A stretch of 64,000 nt of DNA from Agaribacterium haliotis (lineage in GTDB: Bacteria > Pseudomonadota > Gammaproteobacteria > Pseudomonadales > Cellvibrionaceae), in assembly GCF_002312815.1 (NCBI RefSeq), contig NZ_NKQJ01000004.1, positions 1-64,000 of the forward strand, read 5' to 3'. How positions within the stretch are numbered: position 1 is the first letter of the stretch; the number at the start of each line of letters is the position of its first letter. A program made the translations under genes and the position numbers. The notes below the pieces were generated by a model. The model was given only the letters and a program-made list of their open reading frames with translations, ran no database searches and had not been told where the DNA came from. Of this stretch, positions 42,620 through 51,934 are shown one piece after another.

Positions 42620-44641
42620 TTAATCAAACATGTTCATCAAAGAGCTTAAAGTCTCGGCGCCTTTTTTGTCGATGTCTTCCTGGCTGGCCTGGGAAAAGCC
42701 TTCTAGTTCAATATCCTCTTCGGGAACTTCTTCGAGAAAACGGCTCGGTGTTGTGCTCTGTTTTTCACCGTATTGTTTGCGGGTGCCGGACAGCGTTAGC
42801 GTCAGGCATTTTTTGGCGCGTGTTATGCCGACATAAGTCAGGCGCCGCTCCTCTTCGATATTGTTTTCTTCAATGCTCGAGCGATGTGGCAGTAGTTCTT
42901 CTTCAAAACCCACTAAAAAAACATGGGGAAATTCCAGGCCTTTGCTGGCGTGCAGTGTCATTAATTGCACGCGATCGCTATCGTCTTCTTCCTCTTGCCG
43001 GTCGAGCATGTCGCGCAAGATTAACTTGGTGATTGCGTCGTTGAGCCGGGCTTCGTTGTCTTCGAGTTCATCTTCGTTGCGCTCGAGTGTCATGCGGATG
43101 GAATCGACCAGAGTACAGACATTTTCCCAGCGCTTTTCTGCGACTTTGGGCGAACTGGCATTTTGGTGCAGCCAGCCTTCGTAGTCGATATCTTCGAGCA
43201 TTTCCTGAATAGCGGTGACGGTGTGCTTGTCGTGGCAGTTTGTTTTTACGTGCTGCAACCACAGCGCAAAGTCACTGACGCGCTGGTGGCTTTTTTCCGG
43301 CAAGATCGATGCGGCGCCCAACTCAGTACATGCGCTGAGCAGGCCAATTTCCCTTTCTGTTGCGTAGCGGCCGAGCGCCTCGAGGGTGCTGGTGCCAATT
43401 TGCCTGCGCGGTGTGTTGATAACCCGCAAAAAGGCGTTGTCGTCGTCGGGGTTGACCAGCAAACGCAGGTAGGCCATTACATCTTTAATTTCGGCGCGGG
43501 CAAAAAAGCTGGTGCCGCCGCTGATATTGTAGGGAATTTGGTGGTGCTGAAGTTTGAGTTCGAGTATGCGGCTTTGGTGGTTGCCGCGATACAAAATTGC
43601 AAAGTCTTTGAATTTTAGGCCCCGGCGCATTTTCTGAGTCAGAATTTCGGTGGCAACTCGTTCGGCTTCGCTGTCTTCACTTGGGCAGCGGATGGCTCTT
43701 AGACTTTCACCGAGGCCCAAATCCGACCACAGGCTTTTGTCAAAGTCGTGCGGGTTGTTGGCGATTACCGCATTGGCTACCCGCAAAATACGCGAGGTCG
43801 AGCGGTAGTTCTGCTCGAGCTTGATAACTTCGAGATTGGGGAAATCTTTTTTAAGCAGGCTTAAGTTTTCCGGGCGGGCACCGCGCCAGGCGTAAATGCT
43901 CTGGTCGTCATCGCCGACGACAGTTAGGGCGCCGCGGTGGCCGATAAGCTGTTTGACCAGCTCGTACTGGCTGGAGTTGGTGTCCTGGTATTCGTCGACA
44001 AGCAAGTAGCGAATGCGCTGGCGCCAGCGGGCTAACACTTCCTCGTTGTTTAAAAACAATTGGGTTGGCAGGCGGATCAGGTCGTCAAAATCAACTGCGT
44101 TATAAGCTTTAAGTGCATCGTTGTAGCGCTCATAAATAAACGCGATCACTTTTTCGCTGTTGCTTTCGGCGAGCTCCTGCGCTTTTGCCGGCTCGATTAG
44201 GCCACTTTTCCAGTTACTGATTTGCATCTGCACTGTGTCGAGCAAGTCGGTGTCGAGGTCGCCGTCGCGCAGCATGATCTCTTTAATCAGGCCGCGCGCG
44301 TCTTCCTGGTCAAAGATGCTAAAGCTGCTTTTGTAACCGAGCACCCGGCATTCGCGGCGGATGATATTGAGGCCGAGGTTGTGAAAGGTCGATACGGTCA
44401 AGCCGTGGCTGGCTTTGCCTTTGACCAGCTTGCCGACACGCTCTTTCATTTCGCGCGCGGCTTTATTGGTAAACGTCACTGCCGCGACATGGCGCGCGCT
44501 CATGCCACACTGTTCAATCAGGTAGGCGATTTTGCGTGTGATCACGCTGGTTTTACCCGAGCCGGCGCCGGCGAGCACAAGGCAGGGGCCGTCGATGTAG
44601 TTGACGGCTTGTTGTTGGCGAGGATTTAGCTGATTGGCCAC
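42620..44641 (-). CDS. rep: ATP-dependent DNA helicase Rep
   Basis: A superfamily 1A 3'-5' helicase that helps forks pass bound proteins. A GTG at 44641 gives 673 residues starting VANQLNPRQQQAV, matching E. coli Rep in length and N-terminus; the frame is open 69 bases further to a TTG that adds an unrelated basic leader. Walker A LAGAGSGKTSVITRK, motif II LLVDEYQDTNSSQYEL, DDDQSIYAWRGARPENL and VMTLHASKGLEF-type segments (LMTLHASKGLEFPHVFLVGF) are intact. The C-terminal acidic tail is typical. Confidence 0.94.
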   Translation of the reverse strand: MANQLNPRQQQAVNYIDGPCLVLAGAGSGKTSVITRKIAYLIEQCGMSARHVAAVTFTNKAAREMKERVGKLVKGKASHGLTVSTFHNLGLNIIRRECRVLGYKSSFSIFDQEDARGLIKEIMLRDGDLDTDLLDTVQMQISNWKSGLIEPAKAQELAESNSEKVIAFIYERYNDALKAYNAVDFDDLIRLPTQLFLNNEEVLARWRQRIRYLLVDEYQDTNSSQYELVKQLIGHRGALTVVGDDDQSIYAWRGARPENLSLLKKDFPNLEVIKLEQNYRSTSRILRVANAVIANNPHDFDKSLWSDLGLGESLRAIRCPSEDSEAERVATEILTQKMRRGLKFKDFAILYRGNHQSRILELKLQHHQIPYNISGGTSFFARAEIKDVMAYLRLLVNPDDDNAFLRVINTPRRQIGTSTLEALGRYATEREIGLLSACTELGAASILPEKSHQRVSDFALWLQHVKTNCHDKHTVTAIQEMLEDIDYEGWLHQNASSPKVAEKRWENVCTLVDSIRMTLERNEDELEDNEARLNDAITKLILRDMLDRQEEEDDSDRVQLMTLHASKGLEFPHVFLVGFEEELLPHRSSIEENNIEEERRLTYVGITRAKKCLTLTLSGTRKQYGEKQSTTPSRFLEEVPEEDIELEGFSQASQEDIDKKGAETLSSLMNMFD

Positions 44642-44830
44642 GGTTTTACTTCTAAGCGGCAGGACTGGGCCCGGCAGTTTAGCAGGTTTGTTTTTGCTTT
44701 CGGCAGGCAAATTTAGCAGTTTTTATGTTTGCGGAGGCAGGCTTGCAGGCCCTGCTAGGCCTGCCGGCTTTAAGTCGTGTTAACAAACCCTGGGGTACGC
44801 GGGGAGCACGTACGGGAACTCTCCGGGTGT

Positions 44831-46351
44831 TTAGCCCAGTCGGGCATAAAAACGATCAAAGTTGCGATAGCCGAGCGCCTCGCTCAAATCGCCGGCACTG
44901 ATTTGTGTTTCTTGTTTGAGGTCGGCGATGCTGCGCGCGACCCTGAGGCAGCGATCGTAAGCGCGGGCACTGAGGCCGAGTTTGTCCATAGCTCTTGCTA
45001 AAAGTTGGTGCTCACTTTCGCCAAGCTTGCAGTATTCCCGAAGTTTGTCGCCACTTAGCTCGGCATTACTACAGCTCTGGCGGCGATGCTGTAGATCGCG
45101 ACTTTGGCGCACTCGCTGCTGGACCTCGGCGCTGGTATCGCCTGTGCTGTTGTTTTCACGCAGCTTACTCAGTGCAACCTTTTCGACTTGAACCTGAAGG
45201 TCGATGCGATCGAGCAAGGGGCCGCTAATTTTGTCTTTATAGTTGAGTATGCGTGTTGGCGTGCAGCTACAGCGCTGACCGCCGTCGCCGTAATGGCCAC
45301 AGGGGCAGGGGTTCATCGCCGCGACCAGTTGAAAGCGCGCTGGAAAGTTCACTTGCGCCGATGCGCGACTGATGCAGATTTCACCGCTTTCCATCGGCTC
45401 GCGCAAGTGTTCGAGCACTGAGCGCTTAAACTCGGGCAGCTCATCGAGAAACAGTACGCCGTGGTGGGCAAGGCTGATTTCGCCGGGGCGCGGTTGCGAG
45501 CCGCCACCGACCAAAGCCGGCGCCGAGGCGCTGTGGTGAGGTTGGCGGAAGGGGCGGTTGAGGCTGACAACAACAGACTTTTGGCCAATAGTATTGGCGA
45601 CAGAGTGAATGCTGGCGAGCTCAAGTGCCTGCTCCTGCATCAGCGGTGGCAGCAAGCTTGGCAGGCGACTGGCGAGCATGCTTTTGCCGGTTCCGGGCGG
45701 GCCAAACATCAACAGGTTGTGGGCGCCGGCGGCCGCGATCTCGAGGGCTCGTTTGGCGCTGTGCTGACCGATTACATCGGCCAGTTCGAGGCCGCCGTTC
45801 AGCTGCGCTAGCTTGCGTTCGGGCGCGCGGGGCAGCTTTTCACGTTCGTACAGGTGGGCACATACTTCGAGTAAGCTTTTTGCAAGGCCGTTAGCACCGT
45901 TGCAGCACAAGCCGAGCTCCGGGCTGTTGTCGTGTGAGCAGATAAGCGTTCGATGCGCCGCTTGGCACGCGAGTGCAGCGGCAATCGCACCGCGCACAGC
46001 CCTGAGCTCGCCGTTTAACGCGAGTTCGCCGATAAATTCACTGTGCTCAAGCAGTTTGCCGGGAATCTGCTTCGACGCCGCGAGAATGCCGATGGCTATT
46101 GCCAGGTCGTAGCGCGCGCCTTCTTTGGGTAGCTCAGCCGGAGCCAAGTTGATAGTGATACGCCGCTGTGGAAATTCAAAGTGGCTGTTCAGCAGGGCGC
46201 TTCGCACCCGGTCTTTGCTTTCTCTGACGGTCGTTTCCGGCATGCCGACAATATTAAAAGCCGGCAGGCCGTTGCTGAGGTGGCATTCAACCCGCACAGC
46301 GGGCGCTTGCACGCCGACCTGGGCGCGGGTGTGCACAATGGCAAGACTCAT
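44831..46351 (-). CDS. comM: YifB/ComM-family Mg chelatase-like ATPase
   Basis: A 506-residue AAA+ protein. The N-terminal Lon-like domain has LSNGLPAFNIVGMPETTVRE and INLAPAELPKEGARYDLAIA; the ATPase has Walker A LLMFGPPGTGKSMLASRLPS, then GEISLAHHGVLFLDELPEF and a C-terminal CPCGHYGDGGQRC Cys cluster. ComM is a hexameric branch-migration helicase that helps integrate DNA taken up by natural transformation. Located next to ubiK and the nitrogen genes, as in Pseudomonas. Confidence 0.94.
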   Translation of the reverse strand: MSLAIVHTRAQVGVQAPAVRVECHLSNGLPAFNIVGMPETTVRESKDRVRSALLNSHFEFPQRRITINLAPAELPKEGARYDLAIAIGILAASKQIPGKLLEHSEFIGELALNGELRAVRGAIAAALACQAAHRTLICSHDNSPELGLCCNGANGLAKSLLEVCAHLYEREKLPRAPERKLAQLNGGLELADVIGQHSAKRALEIAAAGAHNLLMFGPPGTGKSMLASRLPSLLPPLMQEQALELASIHSVANTIGQKSVVVSLNRPFRQPHHSASAPALVGGGSQPRPGEISLAHHGVLFLDELPEFKRSVLEHLREPMESGEICISRASAQVNFPARFQLVAAMNPCPCGHYGDGGQRCSCTPTRILNYKDKISGPLLDRIDLQVQVEKVALSKLRENNSTGDTSAEVQQRVRQSRDLQHRRQSCSNAELSGDKLREYCKLGESEHQLLARAMDKLGLSARAYDRCLRVARSIADLKQETQISAGDLSEALGYRNFDRFYARLG

Positions 46352-46442
46352 AGATTTCCCTATCTACAGTGGCTATGGCAGGTAAAGATGAGCGTCCATG
46401 CTCACCTGCTTAAATAACTAAGCTCGGCTAGTGAAGCTTAGT

Positions 46443-46700
46443 TTAGCTCTGTTTTTGAGAGTTCTGCAGGGCCTGCTCTAATTGTGCGAGCTGTTGCTCC
46501 AGGGCGTCGACCTTTTCGCGAGTGCGTTCAAGTACGGCTTGCTGAGCATCAAACTCTTCGCGGCTGACCAGGTTTAACTTGCGCAGTGACGACTCGAGCA
46601 GCGTGCGAACCTTCGCTTCGCCGTCTTGTTTCAGTTCACTGAGTGCTTCCGGGCTCTGCGGTAACTTGGCAAAAATCTCTTTGGCGAGTTGGTCGATCAT
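46443..46700 (-). CDS. ubiK: Ubiquinone biosynthesis accessory factor UbiK (BMFP)
   Basis: An 85-residue coiled-coil protein. The start at MIDQLAKEIF (46700) is preferred over a longer frame to 46751. An amphipathic first helix (LAKEIFAKLPQSPEALSELK) and a C-terminal coiled coil (ERTREKVDALEQQLAQLEQA) are diagnostic. UbiK binds UbiJ and supports aerobic ubiquinone synthesis; the protein also fuses membranes in vitro. Confidence 0.9.
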   Translation of the reverse strand: MIDQLAKEIFAKLPQSPEALSELKQDGEAKVRTLLESSLRKLNLVSREEFDAQQAVLERTREKVDALEQQLAQLEQALQNSQKQS

Positions 46701-46904
46701 AAGTGTAATTTCGCTAAAAAAGTGAGCAGTTATATTAACAATAATGAGCATGCTTAGGCACTACAACGGTGCTTTGTTGGCTGTTTTAGATGCAATTAAA
46801 TTCAAACCGATTCAAGCATTTGGCGTCGCTTTTAATTTTTTGATTTAACTCAAGCTTAATTTTGTTTTGTTTTGGTGCGCGCGCCCTGTTGCGGAGTTTG
46901 TTGG

Positions 46905-46919
46905 GCACCATTATAGTGC
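46905..46919. promoter_or_regulatory. NtrC (NRI) enhancer-type palindrome
   Basis: GCAC-CATTATA-GTGC matches the NtrC consensus GCAC-N7-GTGC exactly in both half-sites and spacing. It lies about 90 bases upstream of the sigma-54 element at 46995, the normal distance for an enhancer. Confidence 0.7.
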
Positions 46920-46994
46920 TTTTTGCTCGGCATAAGCTGGGTTTCGGGTACGGGTATTTTTTATAACCTATTGAATATTAAAGGAATATTAATG

Positions 46995-47011
46995 TTGGCC
47001 TGGATGCTGCT
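46995..47011 (+). promoter_or_regulatory. Sigma-54 (RpoN) promoter, -24/-12
   Basis: TTGGCCTGGATGCTGCT has GG and GC separated by exactly 10 bases and agrees with YTGGCACGRNNNTTGCW at 11 of 14 defined positions. The start of transcription would be near 47023, about 44 bases before the porin ATG. With the NtrC palindrome upstream, nitrogen-limitation control is well supported. Confidence 0.68.
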
Positions 47012-47066
47012 AATTTAACGGAAGCTAATTGTATTAGCCATAAAAACAAATTTTGGAGGAAGCATT

Positions 47067-47723
47067 ATGAAATTTACTCAAAAAGCTATCGTTGGTGCTA
47101 TTGCCGCCGCGACTATGTCTGCGGCTATGGTTCCAGCTGTCAATGCAGAAGTTACTGCAAATGCCGGTTTTGTCACTGACTACTACTTCCGTGGTACTGC
47201 CCTTGGTAATTCAGCTGCATACGCTGGCGCTGATTACAGTGCAGGCGGTTTCTACGCTGGTACTTGGTGGATCAACGACGGTAACGGTGCTAACGACGGT
47301 TTAGAAAACGACTGGTATCTCGGTTACGGTGGCGAAGCTGGTTCTTTCTCTTACGACGTCAGCTACGTTAACTACCAGTACACCTATGCCGACAACTGGG
47401 AGCACGAACTTGCTTTGAACCTCGGTGTGGCTGGTTTTAGCCTCGGCCTTGTTGCCGGTGATGCTGAGCCAGGTGTAGATGATGTGGATGCAGTTGGTTA
47501 CAACGTATATACCCTTGGCTACGAAGTTTCTTTCTTTAGTGCAACGGTTGGTCAGTGGGAAAACGATGACGATGGCGAATATCAGTGGGCTGAAATCAGC
47601 TTCTCTGGCGACATTGTTGAAGGTGTTTCTGCTTCTTTGACTATGGGCGCTAAAGCCGAAGACGATGTTGATAACGACGGTTATATGTTCCTCGACATCA
47701 GCAAGTCTTTTGACCTGATGTAA
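47067..47723 (+). CDS. TorF-family putative porin (Gcw_chp, PF09694)
   Basis: A 218-residue outer-membrane protein. The signal peptide ends at about residue 27 (VPAVNA/EV). The pattern VTANAGFVTDYYFRGTAL, alternating aromatic/Gly beta strands and the ending YMFLDISKSFDLM are characteristic of this small barrel family. Members are often next to glnK-amtB or other nitrogen genes; passage of ammonium, urea or amines is a guess. It lies 63 bases before the P-II gene, with no terminator between, so a common NtrC/sigma-54 transcript is likely. Confidence 0.88.
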   Translation: MKFTQKAIVGAIAAATMSAAMVPAVNAEVTANAGFVTDYYFRGTALGNSAAYAGADYSAGGFYAGTWWINDGNGANDGLENDWYLGYGGEAGSFSYDVSYVNYQYTYADNWEHELALNLGVAGFSLGLVAGDAEPGVDDVDAVGYNVYTLGYEVSFFSATVGQWENDDDGEYQWAEISFSGDIVEGVSASLTMGAKAEDDVDNDGYMFLDISKSFDLM

Positions 47724-47735
47724 GTAAAGCTCTAG

Positions 47736-48125
<390 letters not shown>

Positions 48126-48163
48126 TTACTACCCGATAACAATTCCCTACCCGGAGAACTGCT

Positions 48164-49420
48164 ATGGAAAATCAAATTTTCGAATTGCAGTACGCCATGG
48201 ATACTTTTTATTTCCTGATTTGTGGCGCACTTGTAATGTGGATGGCCGCGGGCTTTGCGATGCTCGAGTCCGGCCTGGTACGTGCTAAAAACACGACCGA
48301 AATTCTGACTAAAAACGTCGCTCTGTTTGCTATCGCCTGTACGATGTACCTCGTTTGTGGTTACGAATTTATGTACGGCGGCGGCTGGTTCTTGAGCGGT
48401 GTTGAAACCACTGGCGGTATTGATGTAGCTGCTGCATTAGCTGCTTCAGCCGAAAATGGTTTCGACGGCGACTCTGTTTACTCAGGCGCTTCTGACTTCT
48501 TCTTCCAGGTTGTATTTGTTGCTACCTGTATGTCTATTGTTTCCGGTGCGGTTGCCGAGCGTATGAAGCTTTGGGCTTTCCTCGCTTTTGCAGTTGTTAT
48601 GACCGGTGTGATCTACCCAATCGAAGGCGGTTGGACTTGGGGCGGCAACTCTGTATTTGGCATGTTTGAGCTGAACTACAGTGACTACGCAGGTTCCGGT
48701 ATTGTTCACATGGCTGGTGCCGCTGCTGCTCTGGCTGCTGTGATTGTGCTTGGCCCGCGTAAAGGCAAGTACGGCCCCAACGGTGAAGTTAACGCCATCC
48801 CCGGTGCCAACCTGCCTCTGGCAACCCTCGGTACCTTCATCCTGTGGATGGGCTGGTTCGGTTTCAACGGCGGTTCTACTCTGAAGCTTGGCGGCATTGA
48901 AGTGGCCAACGAAGTAGCCAACGTATTTATGAATACCAACGCTGCTGCCGCTGGTGGCTTGATCGCTGCATTGATCACTGCTCGCATTCTGTTTGGCAAA
49001 GCCGACCTGACCATGACCCTGAACGGTGCTCTGGCTGGCCTGGTTGCGATCACTGCGGATCCAGCTTCTCCAAGTGCCCTCGGCGCAACGATTGTTGGTG
49101 CGATCGGTGGTGTACTGGTTGTATTCAGTATCCTGACTCTCGATAAGTTCAAGCTCGATGACCCTGTCGGTGCGATCTCTGTACACGGTGTAGTTGGTAT
49201 CTTCGGTGTACTGGCTGTCTGTGTTACCGGTGGCGCCAGCTTCGGTGGTCAGTTGGTCGGTCTGTTGACCATCTTCATCTGGGTATTTGTTACTTCTCTG
49301 ATCGTTTGGTTTGCTCTGAAAGCTATTATGGGCATCCGCGTCAGCGAAGAAGAAGAGTACGAAGGTGTGGACTTGAGCGAATGTGGTATGGAAGCATACC
49401 CAGAGTTCACCAACAAATAA
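48164..49420 (+). CDS. amtB: Ammonium transporter AmtB
   Basis: A 418-residue inner-membrane channel with about 11 transmembrane helices. The twin pore histidines are His182 (GSGIVHMAGAA) and His341 (GAISVHGVVGIFG). Other marks are WMAAGFAMLESGLVRAKNT and AERMKLWAFLAF. No cleavable signal peptide is apparent, unlike E. coli AmtB. The cytoplasmic tail is acidic. It forms a unit with the upstream P-II gene and ends at a strong terminator. Confidence 0.96.
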   Translation: MENQIFELQYAMDTFYFLICGALVMWMAAGFAMLESGLVRAKNTTEILTKNVALFAIACTMYLVCGYEFMYGGGWFLSGVETTGGIDVAAALAASAENGFDGDSVYSGASDFFFQVVFVATCMSIVSGAVAERMKLWAFLAFAVVMTGVIYPIEGGWTWGGNSVFGMFELNYSDYAGSGIVHMAGAAAALAAVIVLGPRKGKYGPNGEVNAIPGANLPLATLGTFILWMGWFGFNGGSTLKLGGIEVANEVANVFMNTNAAAAGGLIAALITARILFGKADLTMTLNGALAGLVAITADPASPSALGATIVGAIGGVLVVFSILTLDKFKLDDPVGAISVHGVVGIFGVLAVCVTGGASFGGQLVGLLTIFIWVFVTSLIVWFALKAIMGIRVSEEEEYEGVDLSECGMEAYPEFTNK

Positions 49421-49443
49421 GACTTAGATCAGTCTTAGCTGTG

Positions 49444-49472
49444 AAAAAACCGGGGCTTGCCCCGGTTTTTTT
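49444..49472 (+). terminator. Rho-independent terminator after amtB
   Basis: AAAAAACCGGGGC-TT-GCCCCGGTTTTTT is a near-perfect stem with T-run 24 bases after amtB. It separates amtB from the second P-II gene. Confidence 0.95.
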
Positions 49473-49485
49473 GTGTTCGCAATAA

Positions 49486-49935
<450 letters not shown>

Positions 49936-50104
49936 GTGCTGTTATTGCTCCGGTTTTGCGTTATTGCGGTGCAAAATCGGAGAGTTCTACTTCCTCCCTT
50001 TTTTATAAAAAAATTATCTAAAAATTCTTTATAAAAACTTAGTTTCTTTCACGGTTCTCATCTATAAATTTTTTTCGTGTACAACGCTATTGAGGGGATG
50101 GCGC

Positions 50105-50326
50105 ATGGAAAATCAAAGTAGTAACCACGAAATTGATGCTGCTGATATGGAGCACGGCGGCGAAGCTCAGATGCTGATGCAAAATAAAGAAGCTGAGCGC
50201 CAGCAAATTCAAGCCGATATAGAAGCCTTTTTAGCCGGTGGCGGCAAGATTAGTGCTGTCGGTGATGACGTCATGGCCGACCCACCAAAAAAACCGGAAT
50301 CCAGTTACGGCAGCCAGCCTATTTAA
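50105..50326 (+). CDS. SutA-like small acidic transcription regulator
   Basis: A 73-residue protein. The ATG at 50105 follows GAGGGG. A helical middle (QNKEAERQQIQADIEAFLAG) leads to GGKISAVGDDV and the end MADPPKKPESSYGSQPI, nearly the same as the C-terminus I recall for Pseudomonas SutA, an RNA-polymerase-binding protein that raises rRNA and housekeeping transcription in slow growth. The N-terminal acidic tail is shorter here. Position beside amtB/P-II matches Pseudomonas. Confidence 0.8.
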   Translation: MENQSSNHEIDAADMEHGGEAQMLMQNKEAERQQIQADIEAFLAGGGKISAVGDDVMADPPKKPESSYGSQPI

Positions 50327-50354
50327 AGCCTGCGCGACACTTTGTGATTCGGCT

Positions 50355-51269
50355 TTAGTTTTTTTTCTTTGCCCTGGGGTGGGCCGCGTCGTACACCTTG
50401 GCTAGATGCTGGAAGTCGAGGTGGGTATAAATCTGGGTTGTGCCGATATCGGCGTGGCCCAGTAGTTCTTGTACGGCGCGCAAATCGCCACTCGACTCTA
50501 GCAGGTGGCTGGCAAAGCTGTGTCTCAGTTTGTGTGGGTGCAGGTGCTGGCTCAGGCCCTGCTTTTCGGCCATTTCTTTAAGCCGTTGCTGCACACTGCG
50601 CGCGCTTAAGCGCTGGCCGCGCTGGCTTAAGAACACGGCTTGTTCACTCGGGTTTTTAACGATGGCTGCGCGCTCGGCCAGCCACTTGTGTAGCGCGGCG
50701 ATGGCCAGCTTTCCGAGCGGTAGCACACGCTGCTTGTCGCCTTTACCGGTTACGCGCACTTCAGCGCTATTAAAATCGATATCCGTTAAGTTCAGCCCGC
50801 ACAGTTCACTTAAGCGCAGGCCCGAACCGTACATCAGTTCAATAACCGCCAAATCTCTAATTTCCAGAGCGTCGTCGGTGCTGCGTTCTAACAGCGCGCT
50901 GACGGCGTCAGCATCCAAGGCCTTGGGCAGTTTTTTGGGGGCTTTTGGCGCGTGCAGGGCGATGCTGGGGTTGAAGTCTATGTGTTGGTGGATCTTAAGC
51001 CAGCGACAGAAACTGCGCACACTGCTCAGCCAGCGCTTCAGAGATGAGGCCTGCAGGCCACTGAATCTCAGCTGTTGCAGGCAATTGCGCAGCAAGGCAT
51101 CCGATAGCTGGCCAACGTCACTGATATTGCGGGCCAGACAAAATTCATTGAGCTTGGCCAGGTCTCGGCGATAGGCACTTACGCTGTGCGGGCTGTAGTT
51201 TTTTTCGGTCTTAAGGAAGAGCAAAAAGGCGTCGATGGCCTGGTTCAGCTGCAGCGCGTGAGGCTTCAA
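50355..51269 (-). CDS. xerC: Tyrosine recombinase XerC
   Basis: A 304-residue recombinase that resolves chromosome dimers at dif with XerD. Catalytic residues are visible: Arg in GSGLRLSELCGL, Lys in VTGKGDKQRV, His-x-x-Arg in HKLRHSFASHLL, His in LLGHADIGTTQ and the nucleophile Tyr in IYTHL. It overlaps the DUF484 gene by 4 bases at its start, the last gene of the lysA-dapF-DUF484-xerC operon. Confidence 0.96.
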   Translation of the reverse strand: MKPHALQLNQAIDAFLLFLKTEKNYSPHSVSAYRRDLAKLNEFCLARNISDVGQLSDALLRNCLQQLRFSGLQASSLKRWLSSVRSFCRWLKIHQHIDFNPSIALHAPKAPKKLPKALDADAVSALLERSTDDALEIRDLAVIELMYGSGLRLSELCGLNLTDIDFNSAEVRVTGKGDKQRVLPLGKLAIAALHKWLAERAAIVKNPSEQAVFLSQRGQRLSARSVQQRLKEMAEKQGLSQHLHPHKLRHSFASHLLESSGDLRAVQELLGHADIGTTQIYTHLDFQHLAKVYDAAHPRAKKKN

Positions 51270-51934
51270 GCCCGTGCCCTAAAGTCGCGAATACTGCGGC
51301 TGAGCACTTCGGAAATATAACTCAAAAACATCGTGCCCATGCCGCTGTGATAATAGTTTGCATCGCGATTGCCAATGGCTACTACGCCATAGAGCTCACC
51401 GTAGGCGAGCACCGCCAGCGCCGCTGAGCCGATTTCCTGGGCCCGCTCGCCAAACAAGTATTGGCGCTCAGTTTCACCTAAGCCACCGCCTATGGTTTGT
51501 CTGGCCTTGAGGTACTTGCCGATATGTTCTTGGGCGCTGCTCAGTTTTTCATTGCGTGCGCGGCTGAGCCCCGGGCTATCAAATAAAATAACCTCGGTGT
51601 ACTGCACACCGAAGTCGCTGTCGAAACTGGAGTAAACAATGTCGATGGCCTGACTCAAGTTGTTGCTGTCGAGCAGGGATAAAACCAGTTGTCGGGTATG
51701 GCTAAACAGCCTGTCATTTTCGCGGGCATTGTTGACCAGGCTGCTAAGGCGGTTGCGCAATTCGGTATTTCGCTCGCGCAGCACCGCCTGTTGTTTTTCG
51801 ACCAGAGAGATGGCTTGACCTGGGTTATGCGGTACGCGCAGCTCGCTCAGCAGTTTCTCGCGCCCTTCAAAAAAGTTGGGGTTTTGCTTGAGAAACGCCG
51901 CGACCTGATTGGCGTCGATGTCATCTGGGCTCAT
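51266..51934 (-). CDS. DUF484 family GAF-like protein
   Basis: A 222-residue cytoplasmic protein between dapF and xerC, overlapping both by 4 bases (ATGA). The N-terminal part has QVAAFLKQNPNFFEGREKLL and a coiled coil (VEKQQAVLRERNTELRNRL); the rest is a GAF-like fold (AALAVLAYGELYGVVAIGNR). The function is unknown although the gene is conserved at this spot across gammaproteobacteria. Confidence 0.92.
   Translation of the reverse strand: MSPDDIDANQVAAFLKQNPNFFEGREKLLSELRVPHNPGQAISLVEKQQAVLRERNTELRNRLSSLVNNARENDRLFSHTRQLVLSLLDSNNLSQAIDIVYSSFDSDFGVQYTEVILFDSPGLSRARNEKLSSAQEHIGKYLKARQTIGGGLGETERQYLFGERAQEIGSAALAVLAYGELYGVVAIGNRDANYYHSGMGTMFLSYISEVLSRSIRDFRARA

Larger units (their letters stand above)
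46701..47066 (+). other. Regulatory region upstream of the porin/P-II/AmtB genes
   Basis: This 366-base gap has no convincing gene. It contains an NtrC-type palindrome at 46905-46919 and a sigma-54 element at 46995-47011 (both listed separately), with A/T-rich DNA between and an 'AAAGGAATATTAATG' run just before the promoter. The ribosome site TGGAGGAAG precedes the ATG at 47067. Confidence 0.7.

Noticed and set aside
43163-43618. 151-codon open frame opposite rep
   Set aside because: Shadow frame of a conserved helicase gene; no family similarity.
44642-44710. TTG-initiated leader of rep
   Set aside because: Adds a Lys/Pro-rich stretch not seen in Rep; the GTG at 44641 gives the normal 673-residue protein.
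44711-44830. GC-rich hairpins between rep and comM
   Set aside because: Stems such as GCAGGCC/GGCCTGC are present but lack a T-run, so I do not call a terminator; too short and unconserved-looking to call an RNA gene.
46871-46890. GGTGCGCGCGCC as a second NtrC site
   Set aside because: Only a half-site resemblance; it lacks the GCAC-N7-GTGC spacing.
48482-49186. 234-codon frame antisense to amtB
   Set aside because: It is a by-product of strong codon bias in amtB; Thr/Asn/Gln-rich and without any motif.
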